Part shown: positions 13,851-22,935 of the stretch, one piece after another
Layout: every line of letters begins with the position of its first letter
Position numbering within the stretch: position 1 is the stretch's first letter
DNA from: an uncultured Ruminococcus sp.
Lineage (GTDB): Bacteria > Bacillota > Clostridia > Oscillospirales > Acutalibacteraceae
Length of the DNA: 45,795 nt
Assembly: GCA_944412525.1 (NCBI GenBank)
Contig: CALYBM010000016.1
Span: 1 to 45,795 of the forward strand
Direction of reading: 5' to 3'
Notes under the pieces: model-generated
What the model saw: the letters and a program-made list of their open reading frames with translations, nothing else
What the model was told of the DNA's origin: nothing
Databases searched by the model: none
Program-made: the position numbers and the translations under genes

Positions 13851-14759
13851 ATGAAAAATACGGATAAATCGGCTTTTATTGCTATTGTCGGCAGACCGAA
13901 TGTGGGTAAAAGCTCAATATTAAACAGAATACTCGGTCAGAAAATCGCCATTGTTTCAAGCAAGCCTCAGACCACCCGAAACAGAATTACGGGCGTGCTC
14001 ACAGAGGGAGAATATCAGTTTGTTTTCTTTGATACCCCGGGCATGCACAAGCCGAAAAATACACTGGGCAAATACATGGTGCGTTCCGTCAATGAATCGG
14101 TCGGCGGGGTTGACTGCTGTATGCTGGTAGTTGAAGCGGGCAGGGAGCCGGGGGCTACGGAACTTGCGTTGATTGATAAATTCAAGTCTCTTGGTATGCC
14201 TGCGATTTTGGCAATTAACAAAATTGATATGCTTAAGGAGAAAGACGCGTTAATAAAGCAGATTATTGAATATACAAAGCTTTACAATTTTGACGCCGTT
14301 GTGCCTGTAAGCGCGCAGGACGGCAGCGGAATTGACGAACTGCTTGACGAGCTTAAAAATCAGGCGGGAGAGGGCGGCCATTATTTTGACGACGATACCC
14401 TCACCGACCAGCCCGAGAGAGTAATTGTTGCCGAAATTATCCGTGAAAAAATCCTGCGCTTGTGCGACAAGGAAATTCCTCACGGCACGGCAGTTGTTAT
14501 CGAAAAGATGAAAACGAGGGATAACGGTGTTCTTGATATTGACGCAACAATTTACTGCGAGCGTGATACGCACAAGCGTATAATAATAGGCAAGGGCGGA
14601 GCGATGCTTAAAAAAATCAGCACATTTGCCCGTCAGGATATTGAAAGATTTTTTGACTGCAAGGTGTTTTTGCAGACATGGGTAAAAGTCAAGGAGGATT
14701 GGCGCAACCGAGCACAAATTTTGCAGAATTTCGGCTATGACGAGAAAAATTTTGACTAA
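13851..14759 (+). CDS. era: GTPase Era
   Basis: This 302-aa protein has G1 GRPNVGKSS (about 14-22), G2 around TTRNRITGV, G3 DTPGMHKP (about 62-69), G4 NKID (about 124-127) and a C-terminal KH domain with IIIGKGGAMLKKI. Era binds the 3' end of 16S rRNA and assists 30S assembly. The length and motifs are standard. The SD AGAGG lies upstream of the ATG. A hairpin at 14851-14891 follows about 90 bases downstream. Confidence 0.97.
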   Translation: MKNTDKSAFIAIVGRPNVGKSSILNRILGQKIAIVSSKPQTTRNRITGVLTEGEYQFVFFDTPGMHKPKNTLGKYMVRSVNESVGGVDCCMLVVEAGREPGATELALIDKFKSLGMPAILAINKIDMLKEKDALIKQIIEYTKLYNFDAVVPVSAQDGSGIDELLDELKNQAGEGGHYFDDDTLTDQPERVIVAEIIREKILRLCDKEIPHGTAVVIEKMKTRDNGVLDIDATIYCERDTHKRIIIGKGGAMLKKISTFARQDIERFFDCKVFLQTWVKVKEDWRNRAQILQNFGYDEKNFD

Positions 14760-14850
14760 ACCGTAAACTGTTTTTATAAATTTTTTGGGTTATGCGTATA
14801 TAGTAACTTTTTGTAATTAAATTCTAATATATCCATAAAATACTTCATAT

Positions 14851-14891
14851 AAAACACTTTAATCCGAAAACAATAATTTCGGAGGTGTTTT
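14851..14891 (+). promoter_or_regulatory. Hairpin covering the yqzL SD (also possible era terminator)
   Basis: AAAACAC (14851-14857) pairs with GTGTTTT (14885-14891), and TCCGAAA (14863-14869) with TTTCGGA (14877-14883). The GGAGG SD at 14881-14885 is inside the 3' arm, and a T-run extends to the ATG at 14894. It could end era transcription or mask translation of yqzL. Confidence 0.5.
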
Positions 14892-14893
14892 TT

Positions 14894-15067
14894 ATGGACG
14901 ACTGGTATATGTGGCAGGCGTTTTTTACAACGGGAAGCGTCCTCGATTATCTCAGATACAAGGGTATTCAAAACGCAAAGGACACGGGTGCAGACACCGT
15001 AACAAGGGAGGATACCGATGAAATTCCAAACGCAGGGTCTTATAATCAAGGAACAGAATATCGGTGA
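14894..15067 (+). CDS. yqzL: YqzL-like small protein
   Basis: This 57-aa protein begins MDDWYMWQAFFTTGSVLDYL, matching the pattern of Bacillus YqzL (aromatic start, F-x-x-TG-x-x-x-x-YL), which is likewise encoded directly before recO. The function is unknown. The SD GGAGG is 8 bases before ATG 14894. The C-terminal third is poorly conserved in appearance and overlaps recO by 50 bases in another frame, so translation is probably coupled. The family call rests on N-terminal similarity from memory plus gene order. Confidence 0.65.
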   Translation: MDDWYMWQAFFTTGSVLDYLRYKGIQNAKDTGADTVTREDTDEIPNAGSYNQGTEYR

Positions 15068-15761
15068 GCAGGACAAGCTCGTTTTTGCCCTTACAAAATC
15101 AAACGGCGTTATAAAGGCTTTTGTAAGAGGTGCGAAGAATTTAAAGAATCAAAAATGTGCTTCCACCTCTTTGCTTTCATATTCCCGATTCACAATTTAT
15201 AAGGGTCGGGACAGCTACATAATAGGCGACGCTCAGACTATCCGCATATTTTCTAAACTCAGAAGCGATGTGAGGAAAATGTGCCTTGCGCAGTATTTTT
15301 GTGAGCTTGCTTTGACGATTTGCCCCAGAGAGCAGAAATCAGACGCTTTTTTAAGTCTTATATTAAATTCGCTTTATCTGCTCGGCGAGGAAAAACGAAG
15401 CCCCGAGCTTATAAAGCCATGCTTTGAAATGCGTCTTGCAAGCATGGCGGGGTATATGCCCGACCTGAGAATGTGCAGAGGCTGCGGAGAATACAGCGCA
15501 GAAAAAATGTATTTTCTGCCGAGGCTCGGCGTGCTTGAATGTGCAGACTGTCACACAAATAACGGTGAAATTTCAGTTGAGCTTAATCCCTCGACTCTTA
15601 CAGCACTTCGCCATACCGTTTATGCCGATGACGACAAGCTGTTTTCCTTTTCGCTTTCGTCAGAAGGACTTGCGGCGCTCAACGAGGCGAGCGAAAGCTA
15701 TTTAAAATACAGATTTGAAAAGGATTTTAAAACATTACGTTTTTATAAAATGATAAATTAA
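15018..15761 (+). CDS. recO: DNA repair protein RecO
   Basis: This 247-aa protein has an N-terminal OB fold (GLIIKEQNIGEQDKLVFALTK in parts: GLIIKEQ, EQDKLVFALT) and a middle helical domain. Its zinc finger is formed by CRGCG and CADCH around residues 154-180. RecO loads RecA on SSB-coated DNA with RecR. Start ATG 15018 lies inside yqzL with SD AGGGAGG 6-8 bases upstream. The order era-yqzL-recO-mutS2 is coherent for Bacillota. Confidence 0.93.
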   Translation: MKFQTQGLIIKEQNIGEQDKLVFALTKSNGVIKAFVRGAKNLKNQKCASTSLLSYSRFTIYKGRDSYIIGDAQTIRIFSKLRSDVRKMCLAQYFCELALTICPREQKSDAFLSLILNSLYLLGEEKRSPELIKPCFEMRLASMAGYMPDLRMCRGCGEYSAEKMYFLPRLGVLECADCHTNNGEISVELNPSTLTALRHTVYADDDKLFSFSLSSEGLAALNEASESYLKYRFEKDFKTLRFYKMIN

Positions 15762-15809
15762 AAACAAACCGTCAGCCATACGCCGAACGGTTAAAACAAG
15801 GTATTGACT

Positions 15810-18173
15810 ATGAACAGACATTATAAAACACTTGAACTCAATAAAATACTTGAGCGCCTTGCGGGCAAAACAAATCTTGATGACGCCCGTGAAATGGCTC
15901 TTAAGCTTGAACCTCAATATAAATTAGACAAGGTAGAACTTCTTTTAAAACAGACCGATGACGCGGTTGTGTTGAGCGGAAAATTCGGCGCGCCATCATT
16001 CGGAGGAGCGGAAAACTGTGCAAATCAGCTCAGACGGGCACAGGCGGGAGGCTGTCTGTCGGCGGGAGAGCTTTTAAAAATCGCACAAACTCTCAGAATT
16101 ATCCGCACTGTCAAGGAGTGGCGCTCAAGAACCTCGGGGCAGGAAAGCACGCTTGACTGCTATTTTAACGCCCTTGTGCCAAACAAATTTTTGGAGGAAA
16201 AAATTACCTCGGCGATTATAAGCGAGGACGAAATCTCCGACGGCGCAAGCGTTGCTCTCGGTGATATACGCAGAAAAATCCGCACAGCATCGTCAAAGGC
16301 GAGAGAGGTTCTTGACAAAATAATCCACAGCTCATCATACATAAAATATCTTCAGGACGCCATTGTTACACAGCGTGACGGCAGGTATGTCGTGCCCGTA
16401 CGAAGCGAATGCCGAAATAACATTCCCGGGCTTGTACACGATACCTCGTCAAGCGGCGCGACCGTGTTTATTGAGCCTATGGGAGTTGTTCAGGCAAACA
16501 ACGACATTAAAATGCTGAAATCAAAAGCGGAAGAAGAAATCGAGAGAATCCTTTTTGAACTTTCCGCAAACGCGGGCGACTTTGCCGACGCTGTTATAAA
16601 AAGCTATGAAAACCTTGCAAACCTTAATCTTATTTTTGCCAAGGCTGATCTCGCCTATTCGATGAAAGCGACAATGCCGATTATGAATGACAGGGGAATT
16701 GTCGACATAAAGCAGGCAAGACATCCGTTGATAAACAAAGAACAGGTTGTTCCTGTTGATATAGTTTTGGGCAAAGAGTTTGATACGCTTGTTATCACGG
16801 GTCCTAACACGGGCGGTAAGACGGTTACGCTTAAAACACTGGGTTTGCTCACATTAATGGCGATGTGCGGACTCCTTGTTCCGTGTGCCGATAACAGCGA
16901 ACTGTCTGTTTTCAGCCGTGTGCTTGTTGACATAGGAGATGAGCAGAGCATTGAGCAGTCGCTCTCAACATTTTCCGCTCATATGACGAACATTATCCAG
17001 ATTATAAAGCTTGCAAACGCAGGCTCTCTGTGCCTTATTGACGAGCTGGGAGCGGGTACGGATCCCGTTGAGGGTGCGGCTCTTGCCATTGCAATTCTTG
17101 AAAAACTTCGCACCCGCCGTGCGAAAATCGCATCTACTACCCACTATGCGGAGCTAAAGGAATTTGCGCTTCGCACGCAGGGAGTTGAAAACGGCTGCTG
17201 TGAATTTGATGTTGCTACTCTTAAGCCCACCTACAGACTGCTTATAGGTGTGCCCGGAAAAAGTAATGCGTTTGCTATTTCAAAAAGGCTCGGAATGGAC
17301 GCTGCAATAGTTGACAGGGCGCAGCAGCTTGTGTCGGAAGAGAGCAGGCAGTTTGAAGATGTTGTAGAAAAACTCGAAAAACGCCGTCAGAGCCTTGAAA
17401 AACAGCTTGAAAACGCAAACAGGCTAACTGCAAAGGCAAATACAGAAAAGCAAAAAGCGGAAAACGAGGTAATAAAAGCCAGGAGGGACGCGGAGCGTGA
17501 AATCGAAAGGGCAAAAGAAGAGGCGCAGCGCATAATATCCATGACCAGAGCGCAGGCGGACGCGCTTGTGGAGGAGCTTGAAAAAGCGAGAAAGGCAAAG
17601 GATATGAGTGCCGAGGCTCGCTCCAAGCTTAAGCGTGATATTGACAAAATGGAGGCTCACGCCGATCCCGTTTTGGCTAAAAAGACGCCGAACGACGAGT
17701 ACAAGCTTCCACGTCCGCTCAAGGTCGGCGACAGCGTGCTTATTTATGATATCGACAAAAACGCGACGGTGCTTGCGCCGCCCAACAAGGACGGTCTTGT
17801 GCTTGTGCAGGCGGGAATTATAAAGACAAGAGTAGATATTAAGAATCTGAGGCTGTTAAAGTCGCAGAACAAGCCTGCCGTAAGCAGGTTTTCAAATAAA
17901 CGAAACGTGCCGAGCAGAATGGATGTACGCCCCGAAACCGAGGTTGATGTAAGGGGAGAAACGGCGTTTGACGCGGTTAATATTGTCGATAAAGCGATTG
18001 ATAATGCCGTTCTTTCGGGTGTGAGCAAAATTACGATAATTCACGGAAAGGGAACGGGTGTTCTGCGCCGTGAAATTAATCAGTATTTAAAGACAAACAA
18101 GGCTGTCAAAAGCCACCGCCTCGGAGTTTTCGGCGAGGGTGAGGACGGCGTAACGATTGTTGAGCTGAAATAA
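15810..18173 (+). CDS. mutS2: Endonuclease MutS2
   Basis: This 787-aa protein begins NRHYKTLELNKILERLAG, typical of MutS2. The clamp/core is at about residues 150-300. The ATPase has Walker A TGPNTGGKTVTLK at about 330 and Walker B LIDELGAGTDP near 409. A long Glu/Lys/Arg coiled coil spans about 515-620. The C-terminal Smr nuclease domain (VDVRGETAFDAV, IIHGKGTGVLRREI) spans about 710-787. MutS2 acts on branched DNA and on collided ribosomes in Bacillota rather than in mismatch repair. ATG 15810 is preferred to TTG 15804; the SD AAGG is 6-8 bases upstream. Confidence 0.96.
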   Translation: MNRHYKTLELNKILERLAGKTNLDDAREMALKLEPQYKLDKVELLLKQTDDAVVLSGKFGAPSFGGAENCANQLRRAQAGGCLSAGELLKIAQTLRIIRTVKEWRSRTSGQESTLDCYFNALVPNKFLEEKITSAIISEDEISDGASVALGDIRRKIRTASSKAREVLDKIIHSSSYIKYLQDAIVTQRDGRYVVPVRSECRNNIPGLVHDTSSSGATVFIEPMGVVQANNDIKMLKSKAEEEIERILFELSANAGDFADAVIKSYENLANLNLIFAKADLAYSMKATMPIMNDRGIVDIKQARHPLINKEQVVPVDIVLGKEFDTLVITGPNTGGKTVTLKTLGLLTLMAMCGLLVPCADNSELSVFSRVLVDIGDEQSIEQSLSTFSAHMTNIIQIIKLANAGSLCLIDELGAGTDPVEGAALAIAILEKLRTRRAKIASTTHYAELKEFALRTQGVENGCCEFDVATLKPTYRLLIGVPGKSNAFAISKRLGMDAAIVDRAQQLVSEESRQFEDVVEKLEKRRQSLEKQLENANRLTAKANTEKQKAENEVIKARRDAEREIERAKEEAQRIISMTRAQADALVEELEKARKAKDMSAEARSKLKRDIDKMEAHADPVLAKKTPNDEYKLPRPLKVGDSVLIYDIDKNATVLAPPNKDGLVLVQAGIIKTRVDIKNLRLLKSQNKPAVSRFSNKRNVPSRMDVRPETEVDVRGETAFDAVNIVDKAIDNAVLSGVSKITIIHGKGTGVLRREINQYLKTNKAVKSHRLGVFGEGEDGVTIVELK

Positions 18174-18233
18174 ATTTAAAATTTGTTACACCTGATACTA
18201 CAGGTAAAACTACAGTGCAAATAGGAGCAATTT

Positions 18234-18749
18234 ATGAAAAAGCAGTATCTTGATTCAGGAAAGATTGTGGGCACTCACGGCATTAAAGGTGAAGTGAGGA
18301 TAGACCCGTGGTGCGACTCACCTGAATTTTTGTGTTCATTCAAAAAGCTGTATCTTGACGAAAACGGACAGACTTTTGTTGAGGTGAAGTCACGCCCTCA
18401 CAAAAATATAACGCTTTCAAAAATCAAAGGCGTTGACACCGTAGAACAGGCAGAAAAACTCCGAGGAAAAGTGGTTTATATAAATCGAGATGATATTACG
18501 CTTGAAAGCGGCGTAAACTTTGTTCAGGACTTGATAGGACTTGAAGTAAAGGACAGCGAAAGCGGAAAGGTTTACGGTAAAATCACCGATGTTTTGCGCA
18601 CGGGCGCAAACGATGTCTACGAAATAACCGACAGCCAAAACAAAAAATATCTTGCTCCCGTTATTGACGAGGTAGTGGTGAAAATTGATGTTGACGGCGG
18701 TTTTGTGCTTATTTGCCCGATGAAAGGAATATTTGACGATGAGGATTGA
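18234..18749 (+). CDS. rimM: 16S rRNA processing protein RimM
   Basis: This 171-aa protein has GKIVGTHGIKGEVRIDPW at residues 8-25 (RimM N-terminal barrel) and a PRC-barrel C-terminal half (DLIGLEVKDSESGKVYGKI). RimM assists 30S head assembly and binds S19. It overlaps trmD by 11 bases. rimM-trmD is here uncoupled from rpsP-khpA and lies behind mutS2. The C-terminal CPMKGIF(D) is the conserved family ending. Confidence 0.95.
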   Translation: MKKQYLDSGKIVGTHGIKGEVRIDPWCDSPEFLCSFKKLYLDENGQTFVEVKSRPHKNITLSKIKGVDTVEQAEKLRGKVVYINRDDITLESGVNFVQDLIGLEVKDSESGKVYGKITDVLRTGANDVYEITDSQNKKYLAPVIDEVVVKIDVDGGFVLICPMKGIFDDED

Positions 18750-19422
18750 CATAATAACCTTATTCCCCGAAATGTTTGAGCCGGTTTTAAACGAAAGCAT
18801 TATCGGCAGGGCTCAGAAAAGCGGAGCAATCGAGATTGTGTGCCATCAGCTCAGGGACTATGCTTTTGACAAGCACAGGAGGGTCGATGACACTCCGTAC
18901 GGAGGCGGAATGGGAATGCTGATGAAAGCGGAGCCTATTGCTCTGTGTTTTGAGGATATATGTAAAACACTAGGCAAAAGACCTCACTTTGTGTATATGT
19001 CGCCGCAGGGCAAAACGCTTAATCAGCAAAGGCTGAGGGAACTTTCCGAGACAGAAAATATATGTATTCTCTGCGGTCACTACGAGGGAGTGGACCAAAG
19101 ACTTTTGGATACATATGTTGATGAGGAAATTTCAATAGGCGACTATGTTCTTACGGGAGGAGAGCTTCCCGCAATGGTTTTTGCCGACGCGCTGGCAAGA
19201 ATGGTTCCTGGAGTGCTTTCAAACAATGAGTGTTTCACGGAAGAAAGTCATTTTAACGGACTGCTTGAATACCCTCAGTATACAAAACCCTCCGAGTGGA
19301 GGGGTTTACAGGTGCCAGAGGTGCTTTTGAGCGGACACCATGCAAATATAGAAAAATGGAGGCGTGAGAAGAGCCTTGAAATTACGGCACAAAAACGCCC
19401 TGATTTATTAAAAAATGACTGA
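18739..19422 (+). CDS. trmD: tRNA (guanine-N1)-methyltransferase TrmD
   Basis: This 227-aa protein starts MRIDIITLFPEMFEPVL. It has the SPOUT deep-trefoil knot with MSPQGKTLNQQ, CGHYEGVDQR (about 111-120) and SIGDYVLTGGELPAM (about 132-146). It makes m1G37 on tRNA using SAM. ATG 18739 is chosen over TTG 18733 as the protein then matches the family start. It overlaps rimM, a coupled pair; rplS, which often follows, is absent here. Confidence 0.97.
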   Translation: MRIDIITLFPEMFEPVLNESIIGRAQKSGAIEIVCHQLRDYAFDKHRRVDDTPYGGGMGMLMKAEPIALCFEDICKTLGKRPHFVYMSPQGKTLNQQRLRELSETENICILCGHYEGVDQRLLDTYVDEEISIGDYVLTGGELPAMVFADALARMVPGVLSNNECFTEESHFNGLLEYPQYTKPSEWRGLQVPEVLLSGHHANIEKWRREKSLEITAQKRPDLLKND

Positions 19423-19531
19423 TTTTAGTTATTGTTGTATGAAAATATGAGTTAAATATTGTAAATTTGCACAAGAAATGATTTGTTTTTTTGACCGCAA
19501 GTGAATATTAATACGAAAATATTTTACTGTA

Positions 19532-19560
19532 TTGACCTAAATAACAAAAAAGATTATAAT
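19532..19560 (+). promoter_or_regulatory. Sigma-A promoter for ptsH/HPr
   Basis: TTGACC (19532-19537), 17-bp spacer, TATAAT (19555-19560), about 70 bases before the HPr ATG. The rest of the 19423-19628 gap is AT-rich with no other feature. Confidence 0.8.
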
Positions 19561-19628
19561 ATGTAGTAAATCAAGCCTGTTAGGTTATATCGTTTTAAAT
19601 TCTAATTGTGTCAGAGAGGGTTTTAAAA

Positions 19629-19892
19629 ATGTATGTTAAGGAAGTTTTAGTACAGAACAAAGCCGGTTTACACGCTCGCCCCGCAACTTTTTTCATTCAG
19701 AAAGCTAATGAGTACAAGTCAACTATCTGGATAGAGAAGGAAGAGCGCCGCGTTAATGCAAAGAGCCTTCTTGGCGTACTTTCACTCGGTATTATCGGCG
19801 GAACAACAATCAAAATTACTGCTGACGGTTCTGATGAGACCGACGCAGTTGAGGGACTTGTCGCTCTTGTTGAGTCAGGTTTTACAGAGTAA
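19629..19892 (+). CDS. ptsH: HPr family phosphocarrier protein
   Basis: This 87-aa protein has the HPr active-site block NKAGLHARPATFF, with the phosphorylated His in LHARPA, and the regulatory-serine region RRVNAKSLLGVLSLG (Ser in AKSLLG). So it could serve both PTS phosphotransfer and HPr-kinase/CcpA carbon control. ATG 19629 follows AGAGGG; the seven-codon longer start (19608) is unlikely. It is monocistronic, with its own promoter and terminator. No EI or EII genes are nearby. A catabolite-only Crh-like role is less likely since the active-site His is present. Confidence 0.9.
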   Translation: MYVKEVLVQNKAGLHARPATFFIQKANEYKSTIWIEKEERRVNAKSLLGVLSLGIIGGTTIKITADGSDETDAVEGLVALVESGFTE

Positions 19893-19916
19893 AGATAATA
19901 TTATATAAGAGTTATG

Positions 19917-19945
19917 TTGGGCGGGTTTATCCGCCCTTTTCTTTT
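19917..19945 (+). terminator. Terminator of HPr gene
   Basis: GGGCGG and CCGCCC form a tight hairpin (GGGCGGGTTTATCCGCCC), followed by TTTTCTTTTTG. Strong intrinsic terminator between ptsH and uvrC. Confidence 0.8.
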
Positions 19946-19966
19946 TGCTTTTAAAGAGGTGATTTT

Positions 19967-21802
19967 ATGAACCCCAAAATGACGGAGCTTAGAAAAAAAG
20001 CGATGGCTTTGCCCCTTTTGCCGGGTGTTTATATTATGCACGGCAAGGACGGTGAAATTATATATATTGGCAAGGCAAAGACGCTGAAAAACCGTGTAAG
20101 CCAATATTTCGGCTCACAGAACAATCATGCCGAAAAGGTACGACGAATGGTTGACAATGTGGAGGACTTTGAATACATTATAACCGACAGCGAGTTTGAA
20201 GCGCTTATTCTCGAGTGCAGCCTTATAAAACAGCACACGCCAAAGTACAATATTTTGCTCAAGGACGATAAGGGCTACAGCTATATAAGAATAAGCCCCG
20301 GCGACTGGGGAAAAATCTCTTATACCCTGCAAAAAAAAGATGACGGGGCGACATATATCGGACCGTACAAGAACAGTTATTATGTAAAGAGCGCGGTTGA
20401 GGAGGCAAACAAAATTTTTATGCTTCCGACATGCTCACGGGTGTTTCCCCGTGACTTTCGCAAGGGCAGACCGTGCCTTAATTATCATATAAAGCAGTGT
20501 ATGGCACCGTGCACGGGCAGAGTAAAGCTTGCAGACTACAAGGAGAGCCTTTCACAGGCACTGGATTTTTTAAAGGGCGGTTCGTCAAATTCAATAAAAC
20601 AGCTTACCGCACAAATGGAACAGGCGGCTGAAAACCTTGAGTTTGAGCGTGCGGCGAGACTTCGTGACAAAATAAACGCCGTTAAAAAAATGGGCGAAAA
20701 GCAAAAGGTAGTCGCAAACAAGGTGCTTGACGAGGATGTAATAGCGAGCTTTACGGATTCGGGCAAAATCTGTTTTCATATTTTTCGGTTCGAGGGCGGA
20801 AGACTGTTTGACCGAGAAAGCTTTATTTTTGACAGCGGAGATACAGAGAGCGAGTACGAGGAATTTTTGCTCAGCTACTACACGATGAGAAATGATATTC
20901 CGAAAAATCTTGCTCTTGACAAAAGCTTTGAGGGTATGGATACTGTTGAAAAGTGGCTTTCCCAAAAACGAGGAAGCAAAGTAAGTATTACCGTACCGCA
21001 GAGGGGTGAGCAGGCGCAGCTTGTATCAATGTGCCGTTCAAACGCAGCGGAAACGCTTGCCCAGAAAAAGGGTGCTACGGTGCGTGAGTTTGGTGTGCTT
21101 GAAGAGCTTAAACAGACGCTCGGACTTGAAAAACTTCCCGAATATATAGAGGCATATGATATTTCAAACCTCTCAGGCACTGAAAATGTCGCGGGAATGA
21201 TAGTTTACAAAAACGGCAAACCGCTTAAATCGGCCTATAAAAAATTCAAAATAAAGGGCTTTGACGGTCAGGACGATTATGCGTCGATGTCGGAGGTTAT
21301 TTCACGAAGATTTGATGAATACTATAAGTCGGAGAAAAGCGACGAGGGTTTCGGAAAACTCCCCGATTTAATTTTGCTTGACGGAGGCAAGGGACAGGTT
21401 GCCGCAGTAAAGCAGACGCTTGACAATATGAATATTAGCGTGCCTCTTTTCGGTATGGTCAAGGACGATAAGCACCGCACCCGTGCAATAACGGGAGAGG
21501 GCGGAGAAATTTCAATCAGCACCAAGCGTTCGCTTTTTGTTTTTCTCAGCAAGCTTCAGGATGAAGTCCACCGCTTTGCAATCGGTTATCATCACGCACG
21601 CAGAAAGAAAAACACATTCAAAAGCTCACTGACAAACATTGACGGAGTGGGAGAGGTCAGGGCAAGGTCGCTTTTGAAGTATTTCAGAACAATTGAAAAT
21701 ATTTCAAGGGCTGATTTGGCAGAGCTTGAAAATGCTCCCAAAATGACCAAGGACAGTGCACTTGCGGTGTACAGGTACTTTAACGCAGACGGCGAAAAGT
21801 AA
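19967..21802 (+). CDS. uvrC: Excinuclease ABC subunit C
   Basis: This 611-aa protein has an N-terminal GIY-YIG nuclease domain (LPGVYIMHGKDGEIIYIGKAK in parts: PGVYIM, IIYIGKAKTLKNRV), a UVR domain (LEFERAARLRDKI, about 223-235), a C-terminal RNase-H-like nuclease (LILLDGGKGQ) and a helix-hairpin-helix (LTNIDGVGEVRARSLL). It makes the dual incisions in nucleotide excision repair with UvrB. The SD AGAGGTG lies before the ATG. The length is normal. Confidence 0.97.
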   Translation: MNPKMTELRKKAMALPLLPGVYIMHGKDGEIIYIGKAKTLKNRVSQYFGSQNNHAEKVRRMVDNVEDFEYIITDSEFEALILECSLIKQHTPKYNILLKDDKGYSYIRISPGDWGKISYTLQKKDDGATYIGPYKNSYYVKSAVEEANKIFMLPTCSRVFPRDFRKGRPCLNYHIKQCMAPCTGRVKLADYKESLSQALDFLKGGSSNSIKQLTAQMEQAAENLEFERAARLRDKINAVKKMGEKQKVVANKVLDEDVIASFTDSGKICFHIFRFEGGRLFDRESFIFDSGDTESEYEEFLLSYYTMRNDIPKNLALDKSFEGMDTVEKWLSQKRGSKVSITVPQRGEQAQLVSMCRSNAAETLAQKKGATVREFGVLEELKQTLGLEKLPEYIEAYDISNLSGTENVAGMIVYKNGKPLKSAYKKFKIKGFDGQDDYASMSEVISRRFDEYYKSEKSDEGFGKLPDLILLDGGKGQVAAVKQTLDNMNISVPLFGMVKDDKHRTRAITGEGGEISISTKRSLFVFLSKLQDEVHRFAIGYHHARRKKNTFKSSLTNIDGVGEVRARSLLKYFRTIENISRADLAELENAPKMTKDSALAVYRYFNADGEK

Positions 21803-21809
21803 AATATTG

Positions 21810-21838
21810 TTGTAAAATATGCTCTGATGTGTTATACT
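21810..21838 (+). promoter_or_regulatory. Promoter for rsmD-coaD
   Basis: TTGTAA (21810-21815), 17-bp spacer, TATACT (21833-21838), 36 bases before the rsmD ATG. Confidence 0.65.
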
Positions 21839-21873
21839 GTTGTAAAGAAAATACAACTAAAAGGATAATTTTT

Positions 21874-22422
21874 ATGCGAGTAATTACAGGCTCGGCAAGA
21901 GGCAGGCGTCTTGAAACACTTGAGGGTGAAGATGTAAGGCCTACTACCGACAGGATTAAAGAAGCTGTTTTTTCGATAATACAGTTTGATATAGAGGACA
22001 GAACTTTCCTCGACTTATTTGCAGGCTCAGGTCAAATGGGCATTGAGGCGTTGAGCCGCGGTGCGAAGACAGCGTATTTTGTTGACAATTCCAAAAAATC
22101 ACTCGATACGGTCAAGCGTAATCTTAAAAAGACAGGGTTTGAGCAAAGTGCAAAAACTTTTGCGATGGATTTTCAGAGCTTTCTTTCAATGTGTTCAGAG
22201 CGATTTGACATTGCCTTTCTGGATCCGCCGTATAAAACGGGAATGCTTCAAAAATCACTTGAGCTTGTGCCTGATTTGATGAAAGAAACAGGCACAATAA
22301 TCGCAGAAAATCCGCTTAATGAAGAAATTTCATCTAATTACGGTGATTTTGTACTTGACAGACAGTATCGCTATGGTAAAATAAAAATAAGTATATTCAG
22401 ACATAAGGATTTTGCACAATGA
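21874..22422 (+). CDS. rsmD: 16S rRNA (guanine(966)-N2)-methyltransferase RsmD
   Basis: This 182-aa protein reads MRVITGSARGRRL at the start, RPTTDRIKEAVFSI, LDLFAGSGQMGIEALSRGA as SAM-binding motif I and FLDPPYKTG as the catalytic N6/N2 methylase motif (DPPY). ATG 21874 has AAAAGGA upstream; the earlier in-frame start (21829) would overlap the -10. It overlaps coaD by 4 bases (ATGA). The rsmD-coaD pair is widely conserved. Confidence 0.94.
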   Translation: MRVITGSARGRRLETLEGEDVRPTTDRIKEAVFSIIQFDIEDRTFLDLFAGSGQMGIEALSRGAKTAYFVDNSKKSLDTVKRNLKKTGFEQSAKTFAMDFQSFLSMCSERFDIAFLDPPYKTGMLQKSLELVPDLMKETGTIIAENPLNEEISSNYGDFVLDRQYRYGKIKISIFRHKDFAQ

Positions 22423-22919
22423 ACAAAACGGTAATTTGCCCGGGAAGTTTTGACCCGGTCACTCTCGGCCATCTTGATATTATAAAGCGTTCGGCAAATA
22501 TGTTTGACCGTGTTATTGTCGGGGTGCTCGTAAACTCTTCTAAAGTTCCGTGTTTTTCTACCGAAGAGAGAATCGGCTTTTTAAAAGAGGTTACTAAGGA
22601 TATTAAGAATGTTGAGGTAGTAAGCTTTGACGGCTTACTCGCCGAATATTGCAGAGAAAGAAATGTTGACGCAATAGTAAAGGGGTTGCGTGCCGTTTCT
22701 GACTTTGAGTATGAATTTCAGATGGCTATTACCAACAAAAAGCTCAATCCTCACCTTGAAACTATTTTTCTTATGGCAAACTCCGACTCGATGTATTTGA
22801 GCTCAAGTATGGTGAGAGAGGTCGCCTCGATGGGTGGAGATATAAGCAATTTTGTTCCTCAGTGTATTCACAGCAAAATTATAAATAAAATTTCAAAGCT
22901 TCAAAATAAAGAGGACTAA
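22419..22919 (+). CDS. coaD: Phosphopantetheine adenylyltransferase
   Basis: This 166-aa protein has the nucleotidyltransferase T-x-G-H motif in CPGSFDPVTLGHLDII (residues about 7-22) and the SSSMVRE signature near residue 128. It catalyses the fourth step of CoA synthesis (4'-phosphopantetheine + ATP to dephospho-CoA). It is translationally coupled to rsmD and has standard length. Confidence 0.96.
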   Translation: MNKTVICPGSFDPVTLGHLDIIKRSANMFDRVIVGVLVNSSKVPCFSTEERIGFLKEVTKDIKNVEVVSFDGLLAEYCRERNVDAIVKGLRAVSDFEYEFQMAITNKKLNPHLETIFLMANSDSMYLSSSMVREVASMGGDISNFVPQCIHSKIINKISKLQNKED

Positions 22920-22935
22920 ATAAGGAGTGGAAAAA

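Noticed and set aside
17275..17660. Minus-strand frames inside mutS2
   Set aside because: These are antisense shadows of the MutS2 coiled coil.
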